DNA from: Neolewinella lacunae | GTDB lineage: Bacteria > Bacteroidota > Bacteroidia > Chitinophagales > Saprospiraceae | NCBI RefSeq assembly: GCF_014349155.1 | Contig: NZ_JACSIT010000098.1 | Location: 1-64,000, forward strand | Direction: 5' to 3' | DNA length: 64,000 nt | Shown here: one piece after another, positions 25,224 to 33,745 of the stretch | Layout: every line of letters begins with the position of its first letter | Numbering within the stretch: position 1 is the stretch's first letter | Notes under the pieces: model-generated | Told to the model about the DNA's origin: nothing | Databases searched by the model: none | Seen by the model: only the letters and a program-made list of their open reading frames with translations | Program-made: the position numbers and the translations under genes

Positions 25224-26279
25224 TCAAGAAAGGTTTGTTGTTTTGATGAACTCCGCCAAAATAACGTTTACGGCGGAAGAAAGGCTGGAATGTTCGTCGA
25301 TTATCCTTTGCAGCCCGTCGGAAGATTGGTATTTGGCACGCAGGAAGGCCAGCAGTTGGGCATTGAGGCGCTGTTCGCAGCTTTCCCGCAGCCAGGCGAC
25401 GGTTTGTTGATCGCGCCGCTTTTGGAAGATGCCGGCCTGGCGCATGCGGTAGGCGTAGTGGTCGAGGCGCTCCAGGAGGTCTTCCAGTCCCTGACCGGTG
25501 TGGGCGCTGATGGTGGAAACTTCGACCGTCCAGCCATCGGCGCGGGGCGGGGCCAGGTGAAGGCCCTGGCGGAGTTGGCGGGCGCTTTCCCGGGCGGCGG
25601 CGGGTAAGGCATCGGCCTTGTTGACGGCGATGTGGTCGGCCAGCTCCAGGATGCCGCGTTTGATGCCCTGCAATTCGTCGCCTGCCGCCGGTTGGGCCAG
25701 CAGCAGGAAGGCGTCGGTGATGCCGTGGACGCGCCATTCGGCCTGGCCCACGCCGACGGTTTCGACGATGATGTAGTCGTAGCCCGCCGCTTCGCAGAGC
25801 AAGACGGTGGCCCGGCTGGCGGCCCCGACTCCGCCCAGGTGGCCCGCGTTGGGGCTGGGGCGAATAAAGGCGGCGGGGTGGCGGCTCAGGGCCTCCATCC
25901 GCGTCTTATCCCCCAGGATGCTCCCTCCGCTCAGGCTGCTCGAAGGGTCGACGGCCAGCACCGCCAAACGATGGCCTTTTTCCAGGACCCGGAGGCCAAA
26001 GGATTCGATGAAGGTGGATTTCCCCACCCCCGGCGTGCCACTCACTCCCAAACGAAAACTGCGGGAATGCTCGGCTGCACTACGCGCCAGATCGATCAGG
26101 GCGTCGGCCTGGAAACGGTCCTCCTCCTGCGTGCTTTCCAACAGGGTGATGGCCCGGCCGAGCGCGCGCCGGTGCTGGGGGCCCCGCAACTGGGCAAAGA
26201 GCTCCGCCGCCGTCTCCGGGCGGGGCGCGGGGCGGTAGCCGAGGCTTTCGTTCAGGCCGGTAGTGGAGTCTTCGGGCAC
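25224..26279 (-). CDS. meaB: MeaB/ArgK-type GTPase, chaperone of methylmalonyl-CoA mutase
   Basis: 351 residues from a GTG at 26279, matching the usual family length. The frame stays open to 26525, but the extra 82 residues are low-quality Arg/Pro-rich sequence. P-loop GTPGVGKST (about 81-89), VDPSSSLSGGSILGDKTRM, and FIRPSPNAGHLGGV are characteristic. NKAD is the G4 motif. MeaB protects and reloads the B12-dependent mutase. The mutase genes are not in the window. It ends two bases before lemA, so it may share a transcript with lemA and the TPM genes. Confidence 0.88.
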   Translation of the reverse strand: MPEDSTTGLNESLGYRPAPRPETAAELFAQLRGPQHRRALGRAITLLESTQEEDRFQADALIDLARSAAEHSRSFRLGVSGTPGVGKSTFIESFGLRVLEKGHRLAVLAVDPSSSLSGGSILGDKTRMEALSRHPAAFIRPSPNAGHLGGVGAASRATVLLCEAAGYDYIIVETVGVGQAEWRVHGITDAFLLLAQPAAGDELQGIKRGILELADHIAVNKADALPAAARESARQLRQGLHLAPPRADGWTVEVSTISAHTGQGLEDLLERLDHYAYRMRQAGIFQKRRDQQTVAWLRESCEQRLNAQLLAFLRAKYQSSDGLQRIIDEHSSLSSAVNVILAEFIKTTNLS

Positions 26280-26548
26280 GGTTGGGGGCGTTGCTAAGAA
26301 GGCGTTAAGATAATGTCCTAAAGTTTCCCCAAACTGGTGGAGCCGGAAAGCGGGAGCGGGCAAGGGTGGTTTACCTTCATGCTTCCCGGCCGCTGGCCTG
26401 CAGTTTCGTTCGCTTTTTTCCTTCACCGGTACATCGCGAGTCTGCCCCGAATGTTGCGGTTGGCGCCGGGATTTTTCCATGCTTAAGCACCTTAAACCAG
26501 CAGAAGCAGGGTAGGCCTGCTCCACACTGCTCTTTTATTGTTTCCTTT

Positions 26549-26566
26549 GCACCTGCGGCCGCGCCC
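26549..26566 (+). repeat. GCGCGGNCGC repeat before the gene at 26610
   Basis: GCACCTGCGGCCGCGCCC, 43 bases before the GTG start. The rest of the 26280-26609 spacer shows nothing recognisable. Confidence 0.8.
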
Positions 26567-26609
26567 AAATGCGCTGTGCCGCTTTTTTTCATCTAACCCA
26601 TTCTGCTCC

Positions 26610-27068
26610 GTGATCAGCGAAACGACCATCGAAACCGTCTTGGCCCACCTGGAAAGCCACCAGGAAGATTTTGCCCGGGAATTTGGGGCCTTTGCCGAAG
26701 CCCAGCCCGACCTGATTGCTTACCTGACGGACGAAGAAAACGACGCCTTCACCGAAGACGAACAGGAGATTCTGCTGTTTGGTGCCATCGTCATCTACCA
26801 GTCGGTCGTGGCCGAAAAAGGAGCAGTGGCACCCGCCACAGAAGAGGCCATCAGCCGCTGCGAGGAAGCGAACTACGCCGTACTGGGGGAAGGGGCGGGT
26901 ACTTTCCACGACCGCATCACGCCGTTTTTTGAACGGACCAAGGAAGAAGACCTCCTGGCCTTCATCGAAGACCTCCTCGTCTACGAATCCGAAGAAGATA
27001 CCCTGACCAAAGAAGCCCGCGAACCCCTGTTTGTCACGTTGAAAACGGTGGTGGATGTGCTGACTTAG
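26610..27068 (+). CDS. Acidic protein of unknown function
   Basis: 152 residues from a GTG at 26610; an open frame back to 26538 would cover the dispersed repeat and is less likely. Predicted all-helical and very acidic (EEDLLAFIEDLLVYESEEDTL), with no signal peptide or membrane segment. No family was recognised. It stands alone, convergent with the MFS gene. Confidence 0.65.
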   Translation: MISETTIETVLAHLESHQEDFAREFGAFAEAQPDLIAYLTDEENDAFTEDEQEILLFGAIVIYQSVVAEKGAVAPATEEAISRCEEANYAVLGEGAGTFHDRITPFFERTKEEDLLAFIEDLLVYESEEDTLTKEAREPLFVTLKTVVDVLT

Positions 27069-27120
27069 TTGGGCAAAACGGGGCCTTGGTTTTAGAAGGG
27101 CGGCGGCTGAAAAATGTACT

Positions 27121-27136
27121 TTCGAACATGTTCGAA
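27121..27136. promoter_or_regulatory. Perfect 16-bp palindrome between convergent genes
   Basis: TTCGAACATGTTCGAA is fully self-complementary and contains CGAAC-AT-GTTCG, like operator half-sites of LexA-type repressors but with shorter spacing. It lies about 50 bases after one stop and 34 before the other, not at a promoter of a recognised gene. Confidence 0.3.
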
Positions 27137-27169
27137 TGTTGGTGCCACTCCTCGCCCCACCCAGCACCG

Positions 27170-28480
27170 TCACGCCTGGAGATCAAGCTCCGCAAGCGAA
27201 GGCCCGGCGACCGCCGAATTTTGTTCCCGCAGCCGGTTGACGGTGGTCAGCAACAGCGCCCCGACCCCCGCCAGGCCAGAGCATACGTAAATCGCTGCCC
27301 CGTAACCGTAGTGCTCTGCGATGCTGAAGCCGAGGAGAGGACCCACTACAAAACCCGCTGAAAAGCTGGCCGAAAGCAACCCCAGGTATTCGCCCCGCCG
27401 GGCGGGTGGGGCGTGCCGCGCCACGTAGGTGTTGGTAAAAGGCATGTAGAGGATCTCGCCGAAGGTGATCGTAACCAACATCACCACCACCAGAAAGTAG
27501 TAGTACGTCACCCCCACCGGCAGCAGCAGGTAACCGCCCCCGATGAGGGCGGCGCCAATGATCATTACCGTGATCGGCCGGTAGCGCCGGTCCATCACGT
27601 ACAGCATCGGCATCTCTACGGCCACGATCAACAGGCCGTTGATCGTCAGTAAGATGCCGATTTGCTGCTCGTCAAATCCCGACTCTTTCATAAAAACCGG
27701 CATGGTGTTGAAGAGCTGAAAAAAGCAGAGGATGATCAGGGTATTGGCCAGCGCGAAAAGCAACAACCAGGGTTGGCGGTGGGCTGGCCGCGTCCGGAGG
27801 GGGGGCGTAATCAGGTGACCATCGAGCGAATGCGGTTGCTGCTTATCGGCTGCTTCTTTTGCCAGCAGCGGCCGTGCCGTCTCATCCGGCGGCAGGGCGA
27901 AGCGGAAGACCACGGCGGCCAGCAGAAAAGTCAGTCCGTCCATCCAGAACATCAGCGTAAACCCGTAGCGGAAGATGAAGAAGCCCCCGACGGCCGGGCC
28001 GATGGAGATGCCCAGATTAACCGCCATGCGCAGCAAACCGAAGGCCTGGGTAATTTTTTCCGGCGGGGTGTAAATTGCAATGGCCGCCCGGTTGGCTGGC
28101 CGGAAGGCATCCGCAAAAAGGGAAATCAAAAAAGCCAGCACACAAAGGGGCCAAAAGCCACTCACCTGCCCCAGGGCCACGTTGAGCAAACCCGCCCCAA
28201 TCATGCTGTACAACATAATGTGCCAGGAACCGAAGCGGTCGTTTAACAGCCCCCCGACGTAATTGCCTACTATGCCGCCCGTCCCGAAGGCGGCCATGAC
28301 GTAGCCCGCCTTCACCGGCTCGTAACCCTGAGCACTAATGAGGTAAACCGATAGGAATGCGACGACCATCGCGCCACTGCGGTTGACCAGCATAACCAGG
28401 GCCAGCAGCCACACTTTGCGGGGCAGGCCACTAAAGGATTTCCGGTACAGATCAATGATGCGGTGGACGAAATTAGGCAT
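27170..28480 (-). CDS. Major facilitator superfamily transporter
   Basis: 436 residues, about twelve membrane helices, from the ATG at 28480 (MPNFVHRIIDLYRKSFSGLPRKVWLL). Motif-A-like loop GGLLNDRFGSW after helix 2, and a repeat of the fold in the second half. A long hydrophilic central loop (LLAKEAADKQQPHSLDG) is present. Drug or metabolite efflux is typical of this type; no substrate can be named. The frame is open well upstream but overlaps the divergent hydrolase gene and is not used. Confidence 0.85.
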   Translation of the reverse strand: MPNFVHRIIDLYRKSFSGLPRKVWLLALVMLVNRSGAMVVAFLSVYLISAQGYEPVKAGYVMAAFGTGGIVGNYVGGLLNDRFGSWHIMLYSMIGAGLLNVALGQVSGFWPLCVLAFLISLFADAFRPANRAAIAIYTPPEKITQAFGLLRMAVNLGISIGPAVGGFFIFRYGFTLMFWMDGLTFLLAAVVFRFALPPDETARPLLAKEAADKQQPHSLDGHLITPPLRTRPAHRQPWLLLFALANTLIILCFFQLFNTMPVFMKESGFDEQQIGILLTINGLLIVAVEMPMLYVMDRRYRPITVMIIGAALIGGGYLLLPVGVTYYYFLVVVMLVTITFGEILYMPFTNTYVARHAPPARRGEYLGLLSASFSAGFVVGPLLGFSIAEHYGYGAAIYVCSGLAGVGALLLTTVNRLREQNSAVAGPSLAELDLQA

Positions 28481-28541
28481 AGCACGTGAAATGGGGCAGG
28501 CGAAGAACTCACTTGCCGAACGCGAAGTTCCCGTTTTCCCG

Positions 28542-28549
28542 TAAGTTTG
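28542..28549 (+). promoter_or_regulatory. -7 promoter box of the hydrolase gene
   Basis: TAAGTTTG fits TAnnTTTG, 21 bases before the ATG at 28571. Confidence 0.45.
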
Positions 28550-28570
28550 TACCGTCCTGAGCGAATATGT

Positions 28571-29464
28571 ATGGCCACTACCAAAGAAAAGCTGATGTTG
28601 AGCGGCCTGCGCCGCCTGCTGAACGGTACTGCCCGCATGACCCGCCGCGGTGCTGGCCGCATCGGTTACTACCTGCTGACCAACCCCCGCCGCCTCAACG
28701 AAGACCCCGCCAACGAAGTCTTTCTCCAGAGCGCCCAGCAGTCCATCGTTAAATTGCATGATACCGACATCTGCACCTACCACTGGCCCGGCCCCGGCCC
28801 CTCGGTCCTGCTCCTGCACGGCTGGGAAAGCTCCACCGCGCGCTGGTTTGCCCTCTTCAAACCCCTCCAGGACGCCGGCTTCAACATCTACGCCTTCGAT
28901 GCTCCCGCTCACGGACGCAGCGGTGGCAAGCAGTTCAACGTCTTTTTTTACTGCCAGGTGCTGGATGCCTACTGCCAACACCTCGGCTTTGCCCCCGATT
29001 ACTGGGTGGGGCACTCCGGCGGCGGCATGGCGGCCATTTATTACAATTGCACCCCCGAGTTTACCTACTCGCCCAAGCAGATCGTCAGCATGGCCGTCCC
29101 CGGCGAACTGGAAAACTTCATCGATAAGTTCTGCGAAATCGTCGGGGCCAACGAAAGGGTGAAGTACGGCATCGAGTACCGCTTCCAGCGCAAGCTCGAC
29201 CGGCGTTTTGCCGACGTCAGCTTCATCGAATACGTCAAAAATATTCGCGTGCCAGGCCTGATTTTGCACGACGAAGAAGACGACGTTGCCCCGTTCTTCG
29301 GAGCCCAGCGCATGCACGCCAACTGGAAAGGATCTACCCTGGCCTCCACCCGGGGCTGTGGACACAGTCTGGTCGGCGAACTCGTCCCCGCCATCGTCGT
29401 GGAGTACCTCCGCCGTTGCAGCGAGCACCCGGTGGTAGTCAGTACCGATCATTTGCCTTCGTAG
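28571..29464 (+). CDS. Alpha/beta hydrolase
   Basis: 297 residues from the ATG at 28571. LLLHGWESSTARWF supplies the oxyanion-loop region. The nucleophile elbow is GHSGGG (Ser in VGHSGGGMAAIYYN). The acid is probably in HDEEDDVAP, and the His in GCGHSLVGE. The substrate is unknown; the overall layout resembles esterases/lipases that act on small esters. No signal peptide. Divergent from the MFS gene. Confidence 0.85.
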   Translation: MATTKEKLMLSGLRRLLNGTARMTRRGAGRIGYYLLTNPRRLNEDPANEVFLQSAQQSIVKLHDTDICTYHWPGPGPSVLLLHGWESSTARWFALFKPLQDAGFNIYAFDAPAHGRSGGKQFNVFFYCQVLDAYCQHLGFAPDYWVGHSGGGMAAIYYNCTPEFTYSPKQIVSMAVPGELENFIDKFCEIVGANERVKYGIEYRFQRKLDRRFADVSFIEYVKNIRVPGLILHDEEDDVAPFFGAQRMHANWKGSTLASTRGCGHSLVGELVPAIVVEYLRRCSEHPVVVSTDHLPS

Positions 29465-29561
29465 ATAGCCGGTAATCCGGGCGGGCTAACCGTCCTAAAG
29501 CTCACCCTCCACCTGAACCGATTGCTTCGCCCGCTGTTTCCAAGGCCGAAGCAGCAGCCTT

Positions 29562-31106
29562 ATGATGATCCAATCTACCGTCGGCATCGACGACCTCTCC
29601 GTCTACATCCCCCAGATCTATCTCCCCATCGAAGACCTGGCCAGGGCCCGGGGGCTGGAGTACGCCAAACTCAATAAAGGCCTCGGCCTGCAGGAAATGG
29701 CCGTCACCGATACCTGCGAAGACGCCGCCACCATGGCCGCCAATGCCGTGCTCGACCTGATCCACAAAAATGACCTGGACCCCAACGACATCGGCCGCAT
29801 CTACCTCGGCACCGAAAGCGCGCTCGACGGGGCCAAACCCACCGCGACCTACGTGCTCGATATGCTTCAGGAGCACTTCTGCGAAGTCTATGGCCCCAAC
29901 TGCTTTTTACACTGCGATGTGGTAGACCTCACCTTCGCCTGCATCGGTGGCATTGACGCGCTGCAAAACTGCCTGGAATGGGCCGCTGCCAAGCCCGGCC
30001 GCATCGGCATCGTAGTGGCCAGCGACGAAGCGAAGTACGAAATGAACAGCTCCGGTGAATACACCCAAGGCGCCGGGGCCGTCGCCGCCCTCGTCAAGCA
30101 AAACCCCCGCCTGCTGCAGGTTGACCCCGACTTCGGCGTCGCCACCCGGCCCGCTTACGACTTTTTCAAGCCCCACCGCCGCGTTACCAAGCGGGAAATC
30201 CTCCAGGAAGTCCTCAACCTCCTGCCCGATACCTCTTCCGAAGCCGTTGACCTCGACGCCCTCGAAGCCAAACTGAGCGAAGGCCTGGATGTACTGGGCA
30301 TCCTCGACTGCAACGAACAACACCTCCTCCTCCACAAGGTCACGCCGGTATTCGACGGGCCTTACAGCAACCAGGCCTACCAGGCCCGCATCCGCGAAGC
30401 CCTCGTCGATTACCGGAAACGCACCGGGCAGCGCGAAGGGGAATTGCTTAACGACTACCAGTACCTGGTTTTTCACCTGCCTTACGCTTTCCAGGCCCGG
30501 CGCATGTTCTCCGAAATTTTCATGGAAGAACTTAAAGCCAACGGAGACTGGGTGGCATTCATCCTCCGCAACGAACTGGAGGTGCCCTGCGCCGATGATT
30601 ACAATGACCGCGAAGCCTACATCACCCAGTGCGCAGAATTCTTGCGCTCGGTGACCAAATCCCCCGATTACCAGGCTTTCGTCGACCGCTACATCGCCCC
30701 CGGCGAATGGGCCAGCGCCCGGGTCGGGAACCTCTACGCGGGAAGCATCTTCCTCAGCCTGATGAGTACCCTCGAGGCCGCCCTGGAAGACCCGACTGAT
30801 GCGGCCGGCAAATCCATCTGCTTTTTTGCCTACGGCAGCGGCTCCAAATCCAAAGTCTTCGGAGCCACCATCCAGCCCACCTGGCGGGAAGTGGCAGAAG
30901 GTTTCGGGCTCGCCCACCGCCTGGATTACCGCACGGCCATCGATTACGCCACCTACGAGCAGCTCCACCGCGGCAGCCTCACCCGCAACGTAGCGACCAA
31001 CGACGAGGGCGGCTTTTTCCTCGCCGACGTCCACGAGGAGCGCAACGAAACCGAGGGCGTTCGCCACTACGGCTACGGAGCCCGCACGGCCTTCACTACC
31101 GTTTGA
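29562..31106 (+). CDS. Hydroxymethylglutaryl-CoA synthase family protein
   Basis: 514 residues with the thiolase fold. E85 (GTESALD) and C127 (DLTFACIGGIDALQ) match the catalytic Glu and Cys of HMG-CoA synthase. Expected role: condensing acetyl-CoA with acetoacetyl-CoA in the mevalonate route to isoprenoids. The protein is longer than the usual bacterial enzyme (about 390-460 residues), with an extra stretch near 200-330. A related role in beta-branching of polyketides cannot be excluded, but no polyketide genes are near. Start ATG 29562 or 29565. A strong hairpin follows, but its T-run is on the other strand. Confidence 0.82.
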   Translation: MMIQSTVGIDDLSVYIPQIYLPIEDLARARGLEYAKLNKGLGLQEMAVTDTCEDAATMAANAVLDLIHKNDLDPNDIGRIYLGTESALDGAKPTATYVLDMLQEHFCEVYGPNCFLHCDVVDLTFACIGGIDALQNCLEWAAAKPGRIGIVVASDEAKYEMNSSGEYTQGAGAVAALVKQNPRLLQVDPDFGVATRPAYDFFKPHRRVTKREILQEVLNLLPDTSSEAVDLDALEAKLSEGLDVLGILDCNEQHLLLHKVTPVFDGPYSNQAYQARIREALVDYRKRTGQREGELLNDYQYLVFHLPYAFQARRMFSEIFMEELKANGDWVAFILRNELEVPCADDYNDREAYITQCAEFLRSVTKSPDYQAFVDRYIAPGEWASARVGNLYAGSIFLSLMSTLEAALEDPTDAAGKSICFFAYGSGSKSKVFGATIQPTWREVAEGFGLAHRLDYRTAIDYATYEQLHRGSLTRNVATNDEGGFFLADVHEERNETEGVRHYGYGARTAFTTV

Positions 31107-31120
31107 GCGGGAGGGCAGGC

Positions 31121-31237
31121 ACAAAAAAGCCGGAGCACCAGGGCTCCGGCTTCGGTAAATAAGGTTGCAAAAAACGGAAATTAAGGATGTCTTAGGTGTT
31201 TACGCCAGGGCGCGCGTGCTCGTGGTGCCAGCTGGTG
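31121..31237 (-). ncRNA. Candidate small RNA of about 115 nt
   Basis: On the minus strand a Bacteroidota promoter (TTG at 31269-31271, 20 bases, TATCTTTG at 31241-31248) points into a gene-free stretch that ends in a strong hairpin plus T-run. The predicted 5' end folds back: 31232-31240 pairs with 31200-31208 (CCAG/CTGG and TTAC/GTAA around one mismatch). An open A/C-rich middle and the terminator follow. The size and layout would suit a 6S-like or other regulatory RNA of the phylum, but no family was matched. Confidence 0.5.
31123..31150 (-). terminator. Intrinsic terminator of the candidate small RNA
   Basis: GCCGGAGC (31129-31136) pairs with GCTCCGGC (31143-31150) around a 6-base loop. 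On the minus strand it is followed by six T. Confidence 0.75.
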
Positions 31238-31240
31238 TAA

Positions 31241-31271
31241 CAAAGATAGTTACCGATGTTCGTACTAGCAA
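31241..31271 (-). promoter_or_regulatory. Promoter of the candidate small RNA
   Basis: TTG at 31271-31269, a 20-base spacer and TATCTTTG at 31248-31241 on the minus strand: the best -33/-7 match noticed in the window. Confidence 0.6.
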
Positions 31272-31399
31272 CTAAATAATTACATTTAGGCAAATTTTTG
31301 ATTAATTGAACTAATTTGCGTACGTTTTTTCTGCCTTTTTTAGACGTAGCACGTCAACCTCGCCCAACATTGGCGGTTAAGACAAATAAAGGATTCCGC

Positions 31400-31573
31400 A
31401 TGTCTGCACCCGCCCCGACGCCCGTTCCGCCTAAGAAAACCTCTACGCTGCGCTGGCTTATTTACCTCATACTCGCCATCCTGGCCCTCACCATTTTTCT
31501 GGAAATGAGCGGTCTGGCCGACGTAGCCGGCAAGCGCGAAAATCAGCAAATCATCGATCGGCCCCACCAGTAG
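31400..31573 (+). CDS. Small single-pass membrane protein
   Basis: 57 residues from the ATG at 31400: a Pro-rich start (MSAPAPTPVPPKKTSTLRW), one membrane helix (LIYLILAILALTIFLEM) and a short charged tail. The frame extends upstream to 31316 over an AT-rich leader. No family recognised. Codon use fits the neighbours, which is the main support that it is real. Confidence 0.5.
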   Translation: MSAPAPTPVPPKKTSTLRWLIYLILAILALTIFLEMSGLADVAGKRENQQIIDRPHQ

Positions 31574-31581
31574 TATCCAAA

Positions 31582-31600
31582 GGGCGCGGCCGCAGGTGCC
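31582..31600 (+). repeat. GCGCGGNCGC repeat after the small membrane gene
   Basis: GGGCGCGGCCGCAGGTGCC, nine bases after the stop at 31573. Confidence 0.8.
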
Positions 31601-31798
31601 AACCGCGTCTCCCCGGGGAAGAGCAGGGGAAGTCAGCACGCGCCAGCTCCACACCCGACCACCGGCTGATGGGTAAGGCCAGGGCAAAGCCACGGGGCTT
31701 CAACTACCGTCAGATTGGGGGTATGAAACGTAGCTATTTGCTGATTTCCAGATGCTTAGATCACAGTGGTTTCTTAGTTCTGCAGTGCGGTATTGTCC

Positions 31799-31838
31799 AC
31801 TACAGAACTACAGAACTACAGCACTACAGCACTACAGG
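31799..31838. repeat. 8-bp tandem repeat, five copies
   Basis: ACTACAGA twice, ACTACAGC twice, ACTACAGG once, in a spacer of 326 bp that otherwise shows only the dispersed repeat at 31582. Confidence 0.9.
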
Positions 31839-31899
31839 CCAATTAGTTGCGATTAGTGCAAGGGCTGAACCTGGCTTTAAGTCAGCGGCCGAGGCAAGA

Positions 31900-32352
31900 T
31901 TAAAACCAGCCCCCCACCAGCCCAGCGCGGAAAGGCCAGGGAATGGACAGCAGGATCAACAGCAAGCCGAGCAGGTAGTACACCCCGATGGTTTTCCAAC
32001 CCCGGTTGAGTTCTTTCTGCCGCTTGGCCTTGGAATAGCCCACGGTAACCAGCGCGATGGCGGCCAGCATGCCCACGAGGTGCTCGACGGTGTAGAAGCG
32101 GGTGACGGCATTGGACATGATTTCCCCCTCAAAACTAACCAGCGGGCTGAGCCACAGGTACAGCACCAGGCCCAGGATCAACTGGATATGGACGGACATG
32201 AGCGCATAAAGCGCCAGCTTCTCTTTTCCGGGGTAAACGCTTCCTCCGCGGCGCTTACTAAAAGCATTGGCGATGGCCGCCAGCAGAAGAAACAAAACGA
32301 CCCACCGCAGGCCAGAGTGTGCGTGCTTGAGAATAGTGTAGAGCGTATCCAT
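31900..32352 (-). CDS. Four-helix membrane protein, cytochrome b561-like
   Basis: 150 residues with four membrane helices. Histidines sit at or near helix ends (LKHAHSGLRW at 8-17, MSVHIQLILG in helix 2, VEHLVGMLAA in helix 3) and could ligate haem as in b561/SirB-like proteins. That is an inference from positions. Similar short proteins are common in Bacteroidota without known function. It is monocistronic on the minus strand. Confidence 0.65.
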   Translation of the reverse strand: MDTLYTILKHAHSGLRWVVLFLLLAAIANAFSKRRGGSVYPGKEKLALYALMSVHIQLILGLVLYLWLSPLVSFEGEIMSNAVTRFYTVEHLVGMLAAIALVTVGYSKAKRQKELNRGWKTIGVYYLLGLLLILLSIPWPFRAGLVGGWF

Positions 32353-32487
32353 AATGGGGGGGAGTTATTGATCAGTCCGCAAGGTAAGGCCCGGCCTGTA
32401 AAGCAGCCAACGGATTTTTCAGGCGAGGGAGTTTTCCTATCGCTCCGTGCGCAAGAGTTTATCCGGTCGCAACGGGTACGGGATGCC

Positions 32488-33579
32488 CTAATCTTCCTGC
32501 CCCATCAGGTAAGCGTAGTCTTCCAGGCCGGGGATTCGCTGGAATACTACACGCAGAATAGCAAAGATGGGAATGGCAATGATGGCTCCCACGGGCCCCC
32601 ACACGATGCTCATACCCACCACGCACACAATGGTCGTTAAGGGATTGATGTTCACCTCATCGCCTACCACGAGGGGCGTCAGTACGTAATTTTCCAGCAA
32701 CTGGGCCACGGTCATCGTGATCAGTACCCCCAGCACGGCCCCGTCTCCGCCGGTTGCGAAGGCCAGCGCCAGAGCAAAAAGCCCCCCGATGATGTTCCCG
32801 AGATAGGGAATCAGGCTAAGCGTAGCCACCAGCAGGGCAATCAAAATGGCGTAGTCCAGCCCAATGATGAGGAAACCCACGGAATAAAGCACCGCCAGCG
32901 TCCCAATCAGGATGAGCGTTCCGTGGAGGTATTTCTGTACCACGGCGCCGCTTTCCGCCAGGGTTTTTTCCGTCGCTTTCCGTGATTTATCGGGGGTACG
33001 GCGGATTACGAACTTGCGGATCCGTTCCTTCTGGGCAAGGATCAGGATCACGTAAATGAGCATGAGAAAAAAGTCGCCCAGCACCCCGAAGGTGGTGCCA
33101 ATAAAGCTCAGGATACTGGAAGAACCCACCGGAGAGGAGCCCGACTGCGCCTGCGTTGAGGCTTCTCCACCGGATCCGCTTGGCGCCGACTCCCCTTCGC
33201 CGGAGGCACTTTCCCCGGAGTTTCCGGGTAAAAATTGCTCTATCTTGTATTTTTCCTTGAGTTCATCGAGTTGCTCGTTGACCCTTTCCTTGGTTTGGGG
33301 CCAGTTCTCTGCAAAGCCCCGTGCCTGCTGCCCAATCGCCGCAAACAGGATAGCAAAGAACAGGAGCAAGACCGAGACCGCCCCGGCAATGGCCAGTTTG
33401 GAAGGCCAGCCCCAACTCCGCAGCTTATCATCAATGGGGCTTAGCAGGGTGGCCAGCACGCCCGCTACCGCCAAGGGAAGCAAAAGTGCCCTCCCGAAGT
33501 AAAGGATGGTGATGGTCAGCACAATCAGCGCCAGCCGGAGTACTGCACCGGGCAAGCGGGAAGGGGTAGCATTGGTCAT
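32488..33579 (-). CDS. AI-2E family transporter (PerM/UPF0118)
   Basis: 363 residues from the ATG at 33577-33579 (MTNATPSRLPGAVLRLALIVLT). Several membrane helices, a soluble Ser/Gly-rich insert (SGESASGEGESAPSGSGGE, about 155-185), and the C-terminal family signature with LPYLGNIIGG and VGMSIVWGPVGAIIAIP are present. Members include the proposed autoinducer-2 exporter TqsA and Na+/H+ antiporters; the substrate here is open. A frame reaching 33786 would overlap the pnuC end and repeat DNA, and is not used. Confidence 0.85.
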   Translation of the reverse strand: MTNATPSRLPGAVLRLALIVLTITILYFGRALLLPLAVAGVLATLLSPIDDKLRSWGWPSKLAIAGAVSVLLLFFAILFAAIGQQARGFAENWPQTKERVNEQLDELKEKYKIEQFLPGNSGESASGEGESAPSGSGGEASTQAQSGSSPVGSSSILSFIGTTFGVLGDFFLMLIYVILILAQKERIRKFVIRRTPDKSRKATEKTLAESGAVVQKYLHGTLILIGTLAVLYSVGFLIIGLDYAILIALLVATLSLIPYLGNIIGGLFALALAFATGGDGAVLGVLITMTVAQLLENYVLTPLVVGDEVNINPLTTIVCVVGMSIVWGPVGAIIAIPIFAILRVVFQRIPGLEDYAYLMGQED

Positions 33580-33589
33580 AGAGACTGCA

Positions 33590-33735
33590 ACCCCGCATCC
33601 CCTCACCAGGTTCGGTCTCCCATCCCGAGTCAAAAACCCTTGCCCCCGGAGGAATTGAACTTTGAAGTGTCCGGATAGAGGATGTGCCGCGTCCGGAACC
33701 CGACAGGAGAAAGGCACCGCCTCCCGAATCCAGAA
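33590..33735. repeat. Degenerate extragenic repeat related to the one at 38.53-38.70 kb
   Basis: CCCCGGAGGAATTGAAC, then TCCGGATAGAGGATGTGCC, then CGCGTCCGGAACCCG. These align with CCCCGGTAGGGGTCGAAC, CCCGGATGTAGGATGCCC and CGCATCCGCAATCCGG near 38530-38590. Lies between the pnuC end and the AI-2E gene start. Confidence 0.55.
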
Positions 33736-33745
33736 CCGGTCCCAC

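Noticed and set aside
28481-29452. Upstream extension of the MFS gene
   Set aside because: It is antisense to the alpha/beta hydrolase gene and has no membrane or family similarity.
31107-31150. Plus-strand terminator of the HMG-CoA synthase gene
   Set aside because: The hairpin is followed by TTCGGTAAAT on the plus strand, while the T-run belongs to the minus strand.
33590-33690. TPP-riboswitch-like words (GAGACC, GAACCTGGT) near pnuC
   Set aside because: They lie downstream of pnuC rather than before it, the THI-box order is not kept, and the stretch is better explained as the repeat related to 38.5 kb.
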